From contig JAJTTP010000002.1 in NCBI GenBank assembly GCA_023313575.1, positions 2,046,001 to 2,110,000 on the forward strand: a stretch of 64,000 bases of DNA. The letters run 5' to 3'. Made by a program: the position numbers and the translations under genes. This DNA is from Eutypella sp. D-1 (taxonomy: Eukaryota; Ascomycota; Sordariomycetes; Xylariales; Diatrypaceae). The notes beneath the pieces were generated by a model that made no database searches, was not told the origin of the DNA, and saw nothing but the letters and a program-made list of their open reading frames with translations. This document shows positions 24,362 through 37,071 of this stretch, piece by piece. Positions within the stretch are counted from its first letter, which is position 1. Each line of letters starts with the position of its first letter.

Positions 24362-26957
24362 GGTGATGAATACGTGCCGCGCGGCGGATTGTGGCGGATT
24401 GTCCAGGGATATAGGAGGAAAGAGTGGAATAATAGGACGGAATAGGACAGAATAGGACACGACAGGTCAAGACGGGACAAGACCAGACAGGGTCGGGCAG
24501 GGCAGAGCAGAGCAGAGCAGAGCAGGGCAGGGCAAGGCACAGCAGGGCAAGGGCTCAGCAGGGCACAACCCGGGGTGAAGCGTATGTAGGTCAGGTGGTG
24601 GGAGTCGGAATATCGCTACCGGGCATTGCCGTTCATTCCTCAACGTTCTTTACTTCTCAAATTGTCAAATCCAGTTAGTTGTAGCCCTCTTTTCCCGGCT
24701 CTGTGCGCGCGTATATGTCAGGATCAGGGTTTCCACAGGGTAAGTAAGTTAGGTAGTCGGTATGTAAGTAAGTATCTGAAATTGTCCGACGGAATGAATA
24801 ATACAGACAGGGCAGGCAGGGTAGAGCAGGGCAGGGCAGGGCAGAGCGTCAGTGCTAAGGCCAAGAACGAGAGAGATATACATAAGACAGGGTAGACAGG
24901 GTAGACAGACAGACAGACAGGAGGGTAGGTAGATAGGCAGACCAGGGTATCCAATCCAGTATTGTACTCCGTATGTTTATTTACAGCTGTACTTGTTGGT
25001 TACGGGATTTGAGGTTCGGAAAATAAAGATCTCACGTTGGAACTCTAGATAGCTTGTGTTTGTCTTGGCTCGATTAAATATAAACAATAAATTGTGTGCT
25101 TTTGTGTGTGTGTGTTTTTGGTCAGGTCGGTGGAAGCTAGGTAGATAGAGAAAGCTCGAAGCTCGGTTTAAGGAAGAGAAAATACTGTAAGTGGTGAGTG
25201 AGAGAGGGCGAAGCTTGGAAGTTGATCGTGTGAAAAGAAGTGTGTGCATTAGTTATCCATACAACATACATACATACTTACATGTAGGTAGGACATGCAG
25301 GTAGAGACAGGTACTGTAAGTCTAGGTAAAGTCCTAGGTAAGGTAGGTATAGTTACGGAGTATTCCAGTATGCACCTAGTAGGTATGTAGGTAGGGTAGG
25401 TAGGTAAGTACGGACAAGACGGAGCAAGACGAATATGCACGGATTACGGATTATGGGTGGATGTCAGTATGTAGTGGTTTGTTGTGGGGAAGAATTGGCG
25501 TTGGTGTATCACTTCAAGGTTGGTAGCGCTGGTAGCACCTGCATTACTTGTAGTAGCATTAGTATTAGGAAGTAGTATTATAAGTAGTAGCGTTGGTAGC
25601 GGTTGAGACTTCAGTACCTATTTCCTACCCTACCTACCCCTAAACCTCCCCAGGCCCTCACCATTCTTCTCCACCTCTCTCTATGCCGGAAGCCTCTACA
25701 TACACCACACCTGCATAGAAATAGGTACTCAGGTACTTACTTCACTGTCAGGGTCTTGCCTGCTGACAAGTTGTTATATGTCAGGGAATCAGGGCGATCA
25801 GGGGAATATAGGGGTGAGTGTGGCAGGGAATAAAATCGGGAAGGGGAAACCTCACAATTGGGGAGTTGGGGACTTATTAGTTGGGAAGTTACATCCCAGC
25901 CCCATGATGCTCTTTCCTTCCCCTCAACCCCTGCATATTTCATGTACATATGTTCTTGGCTGGAAGGGGCTCCTTTTATTATCAGTTTAACAGAGTTTCT
26001 CATAATCAATTATCAATGCCAACTAGTTACATAATGTGTATTCCTTGAAGCATGTGTCGTTTCTTAACGATATCTGGCCAATCCAGAGCTATTATACGGG
26101 TTCCAGTCTTTAACTATAGCCCATACTACTACGTATCAGGTGAAGAGGACAGTGCTCCCCCTGGGCCATATCCGTGCTTATATTCAAGGATGTCACCCAA
26201 TCCTATGCCGCCCAAGCCTTCTAGAAAGCTTTCTGACGACTAGTTTCAAATATATGAGGTATTCTCCGAAGATAATCAGACGTTCCTTTCATCTTGGATC
26301 TTCGATTATCCGACAATCTGGATACCCACCTGGCCACCTTCAAAAAAAAAAAAGTATATAGCAGCCACTGCGGCCGCATATCGCGTAACGCATCGCCTAT
26401 ACCGATGCATGGTATTCACCGCTATAAAAGGTGTCGCATCGTCCCCAGCCCACCTACCTACATAATAGGTATAGAACTCGTCTTCAAGGCTGATTAGAGC
26501 CTGTTCTTGAATAGTACAGAATTGCCCTGCCCTTACTCCGTAAAGGTCTGCTTATAGCAAATAGTGCTTGAGGTCCCTCGAACGCTCACAAAACTGTTTG
26601 TTTCCCTGTTTCTATTCGCCAAATCGAAACCAGACAGTCTTGTGCTTTGCATAAGTGATTCTGGAGGTCTCTTGCTCAATGCAATAATCAAGGTTAACTG
26701 CACCTTCCTAGGAGTAGCTTATATGTTTTATATTTACTAGATGAGAACTTTTTTAGGCAGCCTACGATGCCTGGCTATGCACCTACGGGCAGGGACGACT
26801 TATATACCACCATTGTATATAATCACTGTTGCAGCCGATGCCATTAGATCGTCAGAACTTAGAAGAATCAATACCAATATCAATAACTTCGCTCGTCCCG
26901 ACTCATAACTATTTTATTAAGCATTGGGGACCGTAGTGCGAGTTAACACTAGTTAAT
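24362..26957. other. Divergent intergenic region
   Basis: This contains the promoters of the kelch gene (-) and the F-box-like gene (+). No gene is seen. Purine-rich short repeats crowd the kelch side: AATAGGAC(A/G)G units at 24428-24460, GCAGA/GCAGG units at 24496-24552 and again at 24805-24848, and an AGAC tract at 24885-24925. The F-box side is AT-richer and featureless. Confidence 0.55.
24496..24552 (+). repeat. Pentameric GCAGA/GCAGG minisatellite
   Basis: Tandem GGCAG and AGCAG pentamers lie about 135 nt upstream of the kelch ATG, hence in its leader or promoter. A second tract of the same unit lies at 24805-24848. On the kelch coding strand they read as CTGCC/CTGCT pyrimidine-rich DNA. 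Confidence 0.6.
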
Positions 26958-28122
26958 ATGTTGTCCCTCCTTACTCTCCCACGCGAGGTCCGTGATATCA
27001 TCATTAGGCTTGTCCTCTTTTCCGGCAATCAGCCTGCCCCTGACACACACAATTATGTCTCGTTGCCGGCGCGCACCCGCATCTTGGACGTCTACTACCT
27101 ATGTTGGATCCCATCCAAGGGCGTCCTACACCAGTCGGAGACCATTACGCCGGCCGCCACTCCACTTCTCCTGACTAACCACCAACTATGTGCCGAAACC
27201 CGAAAGGTGCTTAGCACCCAGCGCGGAGACAGATATACTCTGGACGTGATGTTCGTTCACGAGCGGGAGCTCTGGCCCACCTGGACTTCGATCCCGGCCT
27301 TCGCGCGCCGGATCGATACCCTCGATGTCACGTTCCGCGTTGTCGGTGGGCATGATAAAACTGGCGGCGGATATACCGAGCATATGACGTGAGTTCCCCT
27401 TTCGAAAACTTTCCGGGACGAAGAGGTCTGCAATGTTGCGGGTTGTATCTAATGTTTGCATATGCCGAGGCGGGGAAAAAAGGATCTGGCAAGGCGGCGA
27501 CGCTGGTGCCCCGGCGGCCGTCTGGATATTCTACGGCCTCCTCGAGCGGCTCCTCAAAGCGGGGCCCGTGGGGGTACCTACACCCGCGCAACGAACAGAA
27601 CGCGGCATCGGCAGCGGCCCAGTCGACCGCCACATCACGGTCGGGCAGCTGACGCTCGACTTCGTGTCGCCGGCCGATCCCTCGGAAGTGGCGGAGCCGG
27701 ACTGCGACCAGAGCGACTAGTGGCGCGCGCGGCGCCTCGCTTCGTGGGTGAGCTTCCCCGGCAACGAGACGGCAGAGCTGGAGCCGCTCTTAAAAAAGGC
27801 TATGCGGGCGGAGTGGCTGGCGGCCTGTGTGGCCAGTAAGCTGGACTACCTACTCAGTATGGGACACGATTCGGCCACGTACGGGGCGATCTTGTACGAG
27901 CGGATTGGAAACATCACCGTCAAGGTCGACGGGGAGACCATCGTCCAGGATTACAATATCCCCGAGAGGCTTGCTGGCTTGCCGTTCAGGGATAGCTTCG
28001 GCAGCGAGATCAGAGGAAGAGAGGAGCGGCTGCTCTACTTTAATACGTGGAGGAGGCGCGCCTTTGCGGCGAGGGTGCAGGCGGGTTTGCCGGTACTGCC
28101 GTTTGTGAACGAGTTGCCGTAA
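26958..28122 (+). pseudogene. F-box-like fungal protein gene with in-frame TAG
   Basis: Member of a large fungal family of unknown role whose N-terminus resembles an F-box or 2EXR-type helix (LTLPREVRDIIIRLV at residues 5-19). Exon 1 is 26958-27388. A 94-nt intron (gtgagt donor, ctaat branch, aag acceptor at 27482) restores the frame into 27483 onward, with the recognisable block VWIFYGLLERLLKAGPVG. The frame meets TAG at 27718-27720, which would give 222 residues. It then stays open in the same frame to TAA at 28122 (133 more codons), including the family-typical block SMGHDSATYGAILYERIGNI. No GT-AG pair with good consensus removes the TAG without also deleting conserved sequence. Either a recent nonsense mutation, a sequencing error, or a truncated product. 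Upstream, the ATG at 26958 is the first in frame. Confidence 0.65.
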
Positions 28123-28808
28123 TGATACTTACACGGAATCAGATGGGATAGAGTGGGATAGAGATAGCTTTTTAAAGACTATAGGATCAAGGAACCTTGC
28201 CTGTGTAAAGGTTTGGAACTTCTTACGTGGTATACCTAGTGTTTACAGTCAGCCCCTTTTTACTGGTTTAACTAAGTAGCAAGCTAATACTCCGTAGATG
28301 AATTGCTTCCAGGGTTTTCACGGAAAAAAAAGTTTCAGCCACATTATGTCGAGTAGGCCCTAGGTGGCATCAACTTCGAAGGTTGCCGGCTCCCCAGTGG
28401 GCATGATAGATACTGTGTGTGCAAGCCGCTACACTACAGTACATAGTACAGTTATGAAGTATAGTGCGAGGTAAAGGCGTATTATTCGCTGAGGGCTGCA
28501 CCATTTTTCTAGAATATTTCCAAATTGGGCAGTTACACCGTGTCGCTTAGCTACCGGACGCTAATACTGACACTGTCCCCGCCGCAAAATAATTCTCTGT
28601 AGCTTTTTTCCCCCAGGGACCTGATAAGGACCGAGCTCTACCCCAGCATAAAGTTTTTGCTTCTTACATATGTACATAAGTGCATGCATACACATACTCT
28701 TTTATAAGAAAGGGTATCCGTACGATATCGCACGCAGGCATTCTGTAACGCCATTCTCGCAATCTGGGATAGACAAGATAACCAATAGTGAGCGACCCGT
28801 CCTTGGAG
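28123..28808. other. Intergenic region upstream of dus3
   Basis: AT-richer spacer with no supportable gene. It should hold the 3' end of the F-box-like transcript and the Dus3 promoter. A stretch near 28371-28440 has some tRNA-like pairing but no valid cloverleaf. Confidence 0.55.
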
Positions 28809-31173
28809 ATGACAGCCGACTCGGAAACTCCCCGGGGCCCCGATCCTAATGGTGGGGTGCCGGCGCCGGCGCCCACCAAAAGAGACACCGGTGAAGAATC
28901 TGACGGGCCAGCATCTAAGAGATTGAAACTGGACCCCGAGGAAAGCGCACGCACCGATTCTCAACCCCAAGTTGACGACAGGAGGAAAGGCGTTGCACCT
29001 GTTAAACCAGAGTACGTTGCTCAAGAACAAATTTTCTCAAGAGGCATTGCCTTCGCTCACGCAGTTCTTCTAGGTATATCCTCGGGCCGTCACCTGCTCA
29101 GGACGTCATAGACGATGATGCAGCTGAAGGTTCCATCGCCACAGATAGCAATGTCAGGGGCAATGGTAACCGGGATTCGAGGAGCGGCGGCGGCGGCGGC
29201 AAGAAAGGCAAGGATCGGAAGAAGCAGTCCGGCCAGAACACAAACCGTTCCTACGGCCAGCACGAGGACGTGCTGCGCTTATGTGCCACCCGCGCCTTCA
29301 CCAACGAGTTCTCGCCCAAGGAGTGCAGCTTCGGCGACAGGTGCAACATGTTGCATGACATCCGAAAGTACCTGAAAGAGGGCCGGCGAGCCGACCTGGA
29401 TACCTTTGAGGGAAAGTGCCCCGTGTATGAGAAGTACGGGAAATGCCCCTCGGGCTGGAAGTGCCGTTTCGTTAAGAGTCATTCTAAGGAGGTCGAGCAC
29501 GAGGACGGGCGCAAAGAGCTGGTACTCCTGCCGGAAGCCGGTGATCAATCGTCGGAGACCAGCAACGACCCCGACAAGAGACCGGGCGTCGTCAATGTTG
29601 TGTCGGCGGATTTCAAGTGGAACCTGGCCCGGAAGAAGACCAAGCTCGAGAAATCCGAGGCGTACATCAAGTGGCAGGAGAAGGACAACGAGCTGAACAA
29701 GAAACTGTTCAACTGGAGGAAGAACCACGACGATGCCGAGGCAGACGCCTCGGCCCTGGCAGATCTCCGAGCGCAGTTCACGGAACCGCCTTTCAAGGCG
29801 TCCGAGAAGAGGAAGATTTACTTTGGCAAGGAGACACCGGTCCTGGCACCGCTCACGACCCAAGGTAACCTCCCGTTCAGGAGGCTCTGCGCCGAGCTCG
29901 GCGCCCAGGTGACCTACAGCGAGATGGCCATGGGCATGCCGCTGGTGCAGGGGCACAAAGGCGAGTGGGCGCTCATGAAGGCCCACGAGGCTGAGCTCGC
30001 GCCTCCCCGTTTCACGCCAGCGAACGAGAATTCGGTCGTCATGGGATACGACCACAGCAAGGATCTCAAATTCGGTGCCCAGATCTCTGCCAACCAACCT
30101 TGGGTGGGCATCAAGGCGACCGAGGCCTTGGTCATGGGGCTCCCCCACCTCCGGCTAATCGACTTGAATTGCGGCTGTCCTATCGACCTGGTGTTCCAGC
30201 AAGGGGCGGGCTCCGCCCTGCTCGACGCGCATTCGAAACTGGAGAAGATCGTGCGTGGCATGAGCTCCGTCTCCGGGGAGGTGCCCATCACGACCAAGCT
30301 GCGGACGGGGGTCAAGGACGGGCGGCCAACGGCGTCGAAGCTGATCGAGCGGCTCGCGTTCGGCAGCCCCGACTCCCGCGACAGGCTCGGGGCGCCGGGC
30401 TGCGCGGCCGTCACGCTCCACGGGCGCAGCCGGCAGCAGCGCTACACGAAGAGCGCGGACTGGGCTTACATCGCGGAGTGCGCGGCCCTCATCAAGTCGT
30501 ACAACGAGAAGCGGGACGACCTGACGGACACCATCCGGCAGCCGGACGAGAGCACGCAGGCCAACAGCCACAGCGGCAGCGGGAAGATGTACTTCATCGG
30601 CAACGGCGACTGCTACTCGCACGTGGACTACCTGGACCACGTGGACCAGGCCGGGGTGGACACGGTGATGATCGCGCGCGGGGCGATGGTGAAGCCGTGG
30701 ATCTTCGAGGAGATTGAAAAGGGCCAGTACCTGGACAAGTCGGCGTCGGAGCGGCTGGGCTACGTGGAGAAGTACGTGCGCTACGGCCTCGAGGCGTGGG
30801 GCTCGGACGAGCTCGGCGTCGGCTTCACCCGCCGCTTCCTCCTCGAGTGGCTCAGCTTCACCCACCGCTACGTGCCCATCGGCCTCCTCGAACACCTGCC
30901 CCCCAGCCTCAACGACCGGCCCCCCAAGTACCGCGGCCGCAACGACCTCGAGACTCTCCTGGCTAGCGACAACTACAAGGACTGGATCAAGATCAGGTAA
31001 GTCACTCACTCCTAAGTTAGCGGCGTGTTGGGTTTGTGATTTTTATATTATTTGACGTCGCTGACTGACTGACTGACACACACACGCACAGCGAGATGTT
31101 TCTGGGTCCGGCGCACCCGGACTTCAAGTTCCAGCCCAAGCACAAGTCCAACAGCTACGAGACGGAGGGCTGA
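28809..31173 (+). CDS. dus3: tRNA-dihydrouridine(47) synthase Dus3
   Basis: Flavin enzyme that reduces uridine 47 of cytosolic tRNAs to dihydrouridine with NADPH. Exons: 28809-29011, 29074-30996, 31092-31173, giving 735 residues. Donors are gtacgt and gtaagt, and the phases join. The frame opens at a GTG upstream, but the first ATG is 28809. Order of parts: a disordered charged N-terminus with the conserved block [12 protein letters not shown], a Gly/Lys linker, two CCCH-type zinc fingers (about 137-161 and 178-200), then the Dus TIM barrel from about 340. The catalytic cysteine is C436 in the LNCGCP motif. FMN-phosphate contacts are expected around GNGD and ARGAM. The C-terminal helical domain ends in [14 protein letters not shown]. 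Length and order match fungal Dus3. GC3 is very high. Confidence 0.93.
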
Positions 31174-32467
31174 GTTCGAATTGGATTTGTGTTCGAAAAG
31201 AGACCACGCTGTCTAAACGATCTCGGCTACGGGCAACTCCGCCACCCCCTTAGATTTGGGGCTATACAAAAGCTATCTAAGTACATAATCTACTCTTATT
31301 ATGAGTAATGGAACCTAGGTAGAGCTTTGGAGCTACTTAGTTCTATCTAACCCTTTTTTTAAAACGGATGGGGGACAGTTGGCCTTTTGCCATTTTCAGA
31401 TTATCTTGTCCACGAGAGTGCACGGACTCAAATAGACAAAATATTTGGCGATTGCTTCTCTTTCAAGCAGGCGCACCGCACCCATAGACAGCGAGGCTTT
31501 TCTTGTAAAACGTATGACGTAGGGGCAAAATCGAGGAAAGATCGAGCAAAGTAGTGACTACATGTTATGTGCCTGGTTGCCCGGACATGCAGTCTACCTA
31601 TACCTAAGTACCTAGGATGTATGTATGATGTCGCCTCTACACTAGCCACATTTATTCATTCCGGGTACCCCGGCAGCCCAGCAGCCCAGAGTCTGGTACA
31701 GTAAATATTTGGTCCCACTATTGTTTATCCATTCAGAGCGATATTTGCTTAGCTCCAGCCACAGCAATGACGTTGTCGATTTGATTGGCATTGACAGCCC
31801 TGGACAGCCCACTTCTAGGTACGGTAAGAGGTATGTATGTACTATGTTAAAAGAGCTTCTCATTTTGCCAGCTTGCCATAATACCTAATTGTAGCCAACT
31901 TGCCAAAGCTTACCGACCTTACAGGTATCTAGGTAATAAATACATTGGTGGTAATACCTACCTATGCACACATAAAACGTAAGTGTGTGCCTCATATTTG
32001 GAAACTTCCCACCTACTTTATACGTCAGCAGTTGCAGTTCAACTCATCATTTAGTCTAGGCTCCTCTCACTTACTCGTCGTTTCCGAGTAATTGGCATCG
32101 ATCGTGTTACGCACACGTATCCCTTCAGACCACCCTTCTACTTTACACCCCGGCCTCCCTCCTTCGCCTGAGACTAACATACGACAACTACTTTTCTCCC
32201 CGGCCTATATTTTCCTAAGCTGATCCATCACCATCCTCACTCTCTAACAGCCTCAGAACTCCTTCACCTCTTTCACCCATTGAACCAAAACGAAGCCGCA
32301 CTGCACAAAGAAGCAACCCACATCCTCCAAGACAAGCGAAGGGTGTCGGGTCGTTTGATTTACTGCCACTTCCTATCCCATACATACACTTACTTTGTTA
32401 ACAAAGCCCACCGAAATCTGCCTACCCACCACCTGCTTGGGTCACACACGACCATACCCACGCCAAC
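31174..32467. other. Intergenic region, promoter of the Yet3-like gene
   Basis: Holds the Dus3 3' UTR and the leader of the next gene. No gene is seen. CT-rich DNA from about 32120 to 32280 is typical of a fungal core promoter. Confidence 0.55.
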
Positions 32468-33394
32468 ATGACTTTATACTATACTCTCGTACGTACTTCA
32501 AGTTCTACATCCTCCACCGCAGACCAGATCAGATGGCTGCCATGATCAACATACTGACGGTGGATGACCAGGTCTTCCTCCTCCTGGTGACGGAGATGGC
32601 GGTATTCATGCTGCTCGTCATCCCGCTGCCCTTCAGCCTGCGCCGCAGAATCTTCACGTACGTCAATGGATGGAGAGGGCCCGTGCTGGGTATCCACACT
32701 AAGAACACAGGGCGGGGAAATGAGTACCAGCTAACATGGGTGGTGATGCTAGCTTCATCTCGGAGAATCCAATCGTGGCAAAATTACAATACGGTCTCAA
32801 GATCACCTTCATATTCATATTGATCCTCTTCCTCGACAGCGTCAACCGCGTCTACCGCGTCCAGGTCGAGCTCGCCGCCGCCACCGACACCAATAAGGGA
32901 TCAGCGTGCGTATTCCCAATTCTTCACCCCCCTCTACATACATACACCCACACCTCTACGCCTATCATTATATATAACGACACCGGCTCAACATCCGTAC
33001 TGACATGACATCACACAGGGCGGTGATGGGCCACGAGCGACTCGAGGTGCAAGCGCGCAAGTTCTACAGCCAGCGGAACATGTATCTGTGCGGCTTCACG
33101 CTGTTCCTGTCGCTGATCCTGAACCGGACGTACGTGATGATCCTGGAGACGCTGCGGCTGGAGCAGAAGCTCAAGTCGTACGAGGGTACCGACAAGAACA
33201 CGAAGCAGAGTGAGAAGCTGACGCAGGCCGGCGAGGGCGGCGAAATCGCCGGCCTCAAGCGCAAGCTCGAGCTCAAGGACAAGGAGATCGACGCCCTTAA
33301 GCGCCAGTCCGAGGGCCTCTCCCGCGAGTACAACGAGCTCTGCGAGCGCTACGGCGCCACGCAGCCTGCCGCCGGTTCACGCAAGGACAAGTAA
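32468..33394 (+). CDS. BAP31/Yet3-like ER membrane protein
   Basis: Homologue of B-cell receptor-associated protein 31 and yeast Yet3, an ER membrane protein linked to export and quality control of membrane cargo. Exons: 32468-32488 (only seven codons, MTLYYTL), 32572-32657, 32753-32905, 33019-33394, giving 211 residues. Introns start gtacgt, gtacgt and gtgcgt. Branch-like actgac (32553) and ctaac (32731) precede the first two acceptors. Three hydrophobic segments fall in the first 140 residues (about 4-24, 44-62, 100-120). The middle holds the family core AKLQYGLKITFIFILILF and EVQARKFYSQRNMYLCGFTL. A charged coiled coil follows. The chain ends RKDK, which fits a dilysine-like ER retrieval signal. 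The tiny first exon is easily missed, but it is supported by remembered family similarity. Confidence 0.9.
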
Positions 33395-35567
33395 ACAAGC
33401 CGCGAATGAACAACGCTGTGCTTCCCGTCCCCCTCGACTTCTCGTTTTTCCGGGGGCTATCAGAACAAACCCCACTTGTCTTGGCAGCGTGGCCGATGAG
33501 TCTACCCGTCGGTATCACATCCTGGGTATTTCGGGCAAGGCACGTACGCAAGGGCTTGCGGACGCATAGCAGCTATACTGGGCGGAACGGGACGGCCCGT
33601 ATTCTTATCGGGAAGTGGGCTAGTGTTGTCTCTCTCGCTCCCACGCACAGATAGGGGATTCTTAGAGGCTCAGGTGGAAACGGGGGGACGGGACGCAGCA
33701 CATACGCATGGTTTCGATTGGTTGGGAAGAGCAGGCACAGGAGGAAAGGGGGCCCGAGGTGGGGTAGAAGGAGGCAGAAGAAGAGAACGAGGTAAATCGG
33801 AATAAATACACGTCATTTCTTGCGTGGGATGGTGTCAACCTATTCCTGTCAGTGGAACACCGGAGTTTGTCTTCGCTTCAGGTCAGGTCAGGTCAAGTCA
33901 GGAGCATCTTTTTCTCTTTGGTCCGGTCTGGTCTTGTATGCAAACCCATTATGCTGTTATGCTACGTTACGTTACGTCTAGGCGTCCTCATTTATTTATC
34001 TTTCTTGCTCTTGTCTTGCAGGCTCCCTCTTCCATCCGAATTTAAGATTCTCAGCTTGGTATCAAAAGTGAATGAGTGATATCATATGATACCGGTAAGC
34101 TGTAGGGTATACCTATTGTAGGTAGTACATGCTCACCCCTATACATCTCTATGTGTCCGTTCAGGCCCAGGGCCTGGCGAGGTACCCGTGATGTGATGCG
34201 ATGCGGCGTGGTACCTCATGGGTGTGTGTGTGTCTGAGCTGGGAATAACATTCACTGAGGTCTCTCCAGTCACATTAGGTCCTCCTCCTCCTCCTCCTCC
34301 TCCTCCAAGGCAGCAGTGCTTTGCCAGCTCTCTCTTGTGTATGTATATTAGACAGAGCAGAGGTGTTTATCTGGGTTGGGCTGTGAGTGAGTCTGATAAG
34401 TCACAACAACAGCTGGTTATGGATAATTGCATCGTTGCAGTTGTAGTACTAAGTTGTAAACAGTCCACTTGGGGCCGGCTGTGACTGTCCTTATAGTGAC
34501 ATGTCAAGGTTGCCCTACCACCTACAATAAGTACCTAAGTAGGTACGTACTGTTTAATAGGATGGAAGGTGCTACCTAGGTATGGGGCCGATTCTTATCA
34601 GTCATTAGTTACTTCCTCTATCAACCAGTGAATGGTGGTTAAGTCATGCACCATGTACTCAAGTACCGAAGTACCTAGTCAATGGGCTAGAAGGTACGAC
34701 CCACATGAGTTGGCCCGAGCGTAATACCCATATCAACATCTACCATACTTACCCAAACTTGCGAGATTCATCATCGCATTCCCAAATACTATATAATCAA
34801 CGAAAGTACTTAGCAACAACCCGACCAACTGTATAGCTGGCGATCTCGGAAAGAAAAGCAAGAAAAGTCCAAAAGAGTGACTACACTGGTATTCACAATC
34901 TGGTAACTGGCATAAGACTGATTGGAAGCCAATCTTTTTTTTCCCCTTTGCCTCCCCAAAACGAGAGAGACAGATCGGGTTCTTATTAGGTGCGCCGAAG
35001 GGGTGGAAGGAAACCGGGTAACTGGGCGTGGTCCACGGTCCACGATAGGTAGTCCGACTGCTTGTGCAGCAACAGCGACAGCGCCGATTCTGCGATCATT
35101 GAATTGCAAGCCGTCAGGATTTAACTACTACTACCACCATTACTACTACTATTACTACCTAACCTAGGTAGCGATCAACCTCCGACCTGCATTTCAACTA
35201 CCTGCACAACAGCGCAGCGCATCGCATCGCATCGCATCGCAAATCACCTGTCGACCACAATATCCTTCCATTCCAGAAGGCAGGAGCAGGAACCATCTGA
35301 CAACCTCTGTGCCCTCTCTCTGCCCTCTTGACGTGATTTCCTTGTATTCGCGCCCGTCTGCACATTCTGCACAACTTACCTACCCTCCATCCGCATTCAC
35401 ATCTGTGTCTGCATCTGCGACTGCGACTGACCGGCCGACCGCGATTCGTTCCATTCAACTAGGCCCCTTGTTATACCATACCTACTGCAGCAATCGGTAA
35501 TCAGCAACCAGCAATCGGCCTTCAACATCAACAATTCAAGGAACCCCGTCATTCGTAAGAAGCTAAG
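33395..35567. other. Intergenic region, promoter of TFIIA large subunit
   Basis: No gene is seen. It contains an (AGGTC) tract at 33879-33902, an uninterrupted CTC repeat at 34281-34306, a CCTAAGTAGG palindrome at 34531-34550, and a CATCG pentamer array at 35217-35240 about 330 nt before the TFIIA ATG. Confidence 0.6.
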
Positions 35568-37037
35568 ATGTCTAACGCTCAGGTTGGCACGGTCTATTCA
35601 CAGATCATCCATGAGGTGGTCGAGGCGTCTCGTGTCGACGTTGAGGAAGGCGGCATTGACGAGAGTGTCCTAGACGAACTGCGAGTGGTAAGCCATTCTT
35701 TATTTTCTTTTCTCTTCAAATTGTCCTTTAAAAGTCTTTTGCTTGCGTTTAGCATGGGATCTTGTCTTCTTTTTCTTTTTCTTTATGTTTTTATTCTTGA
35801 AATCCTGGTGTCGTTTGTAATGGTTTTGTCCCTTCTATTTTTTCTTTTAATGTAAAGGCCCTCTGTCTGGCAGGTTAGTAAGTGCCAACTGGTGAGGTGG
35901 AAAAGAACAGTCAACTTGGGTGGGTGAGCCAGTGAATGAGTGGTTGGATGAGGGAGTGAGTGGGTGAGCCTGAGTGTGCTTTGGGGAGGGGGGACAGTCC
36001 GTTCAAAAGGCCAAAGCCCATGGTTTGGGGCCTTTTTATGTCCCGCAGGCCTCACCCACTAAAGCGCTAAAACAAAAACGCTTCCCCTTCCCTGACAAGC
36101 CTGATGAGTCACAAGCCAACAGGCAGACGGACAGACTCGGCGGATTGTGGACGGCGGACTGGGCAGACAAGGCTTCCAATTAGTGGAGATGTTCTCTTTA
36201 GGTGCCATTCTCTAGGTGCTGGGTGCTTGTCTTGTTCTACCAAACCCTCCTGTTAGCCTGTTAGCCCACCCCCTGTCATCATGCCATCTTGTCACTCTTG
36301 TCACTCCAGTCACTCGTCACCCTGTTTGCCATTTAGTCACTTTTGTCACTTTGTTGCCCTATTCACCAGTGGAAGTTGCATCAGCCACATGATACCTTGT
36401 TTCACTGCTTGCCTACTTTGACTGCTTGACTTACCAGCCTATTCCTGGTTTAAAATGCCTGAATCACATCGACTAACGCCAAATCACATTAACAGGGTTG
36501 GCAGAAGAAGCTCTCTCAGCAGCAGCTGGCCAATTTCCCGTGGGATCCTAAGCCGGACCCTCCCCCTCCTGCCCCTGCTGCTGCGCCAGCACCGCCACCA
36601 TCTTCTACCCCTGAGTTGCCCCCAGCCCAGCCCAATTCCTCCAATGGATCGAATTACTCTCAACCAGCCACTTCAGAGCCAGGTCTCTCCTTGCCCATGC
36701 CTTCCAGCCAGCCCGCCGGAGGTCCACAGGTAAAGACGGAGCCGACCGTTAAGATTGAACCTGGCCTTGAGGGAACACCTGCGATACCTCAGGGTACTCG
36801 GCCCGCCGGCGTGCAGGAGCGTGTCATCCAGCAGCTACAGAGTCAATATGGCGAGCGTGCCGCCGGCTCCATCACCAAGCTCAAGGCCGGCATGGGAATG
36901 CAGACTCAGAATGGCTCACACGCACAAGGCCAACAACAACCAAGGCCTGGCGGTCCGCCGATGCCTCAGCAGCCCGGACAGTACCAGGGTAGTCCCCAGC
37001 AACAATATCAACAGAGTGTTCCTCCTCAGCAGGGAAC

Positions 37038-37071
<34 letters not shown>

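Noticed and set aside
28371..28440. tRNA-like stretch with a TTCGAA loop
   Set aside because: The stem around the loop and the anticodon arm do not pair to a valid cloverleaf, and the A and B boxes do not both fit.
35974..36183. Open frame inside TFIIA intron 1
   Set aside because: It lies between clear splice sites of a well-conserved gene and has no protein-like signal.
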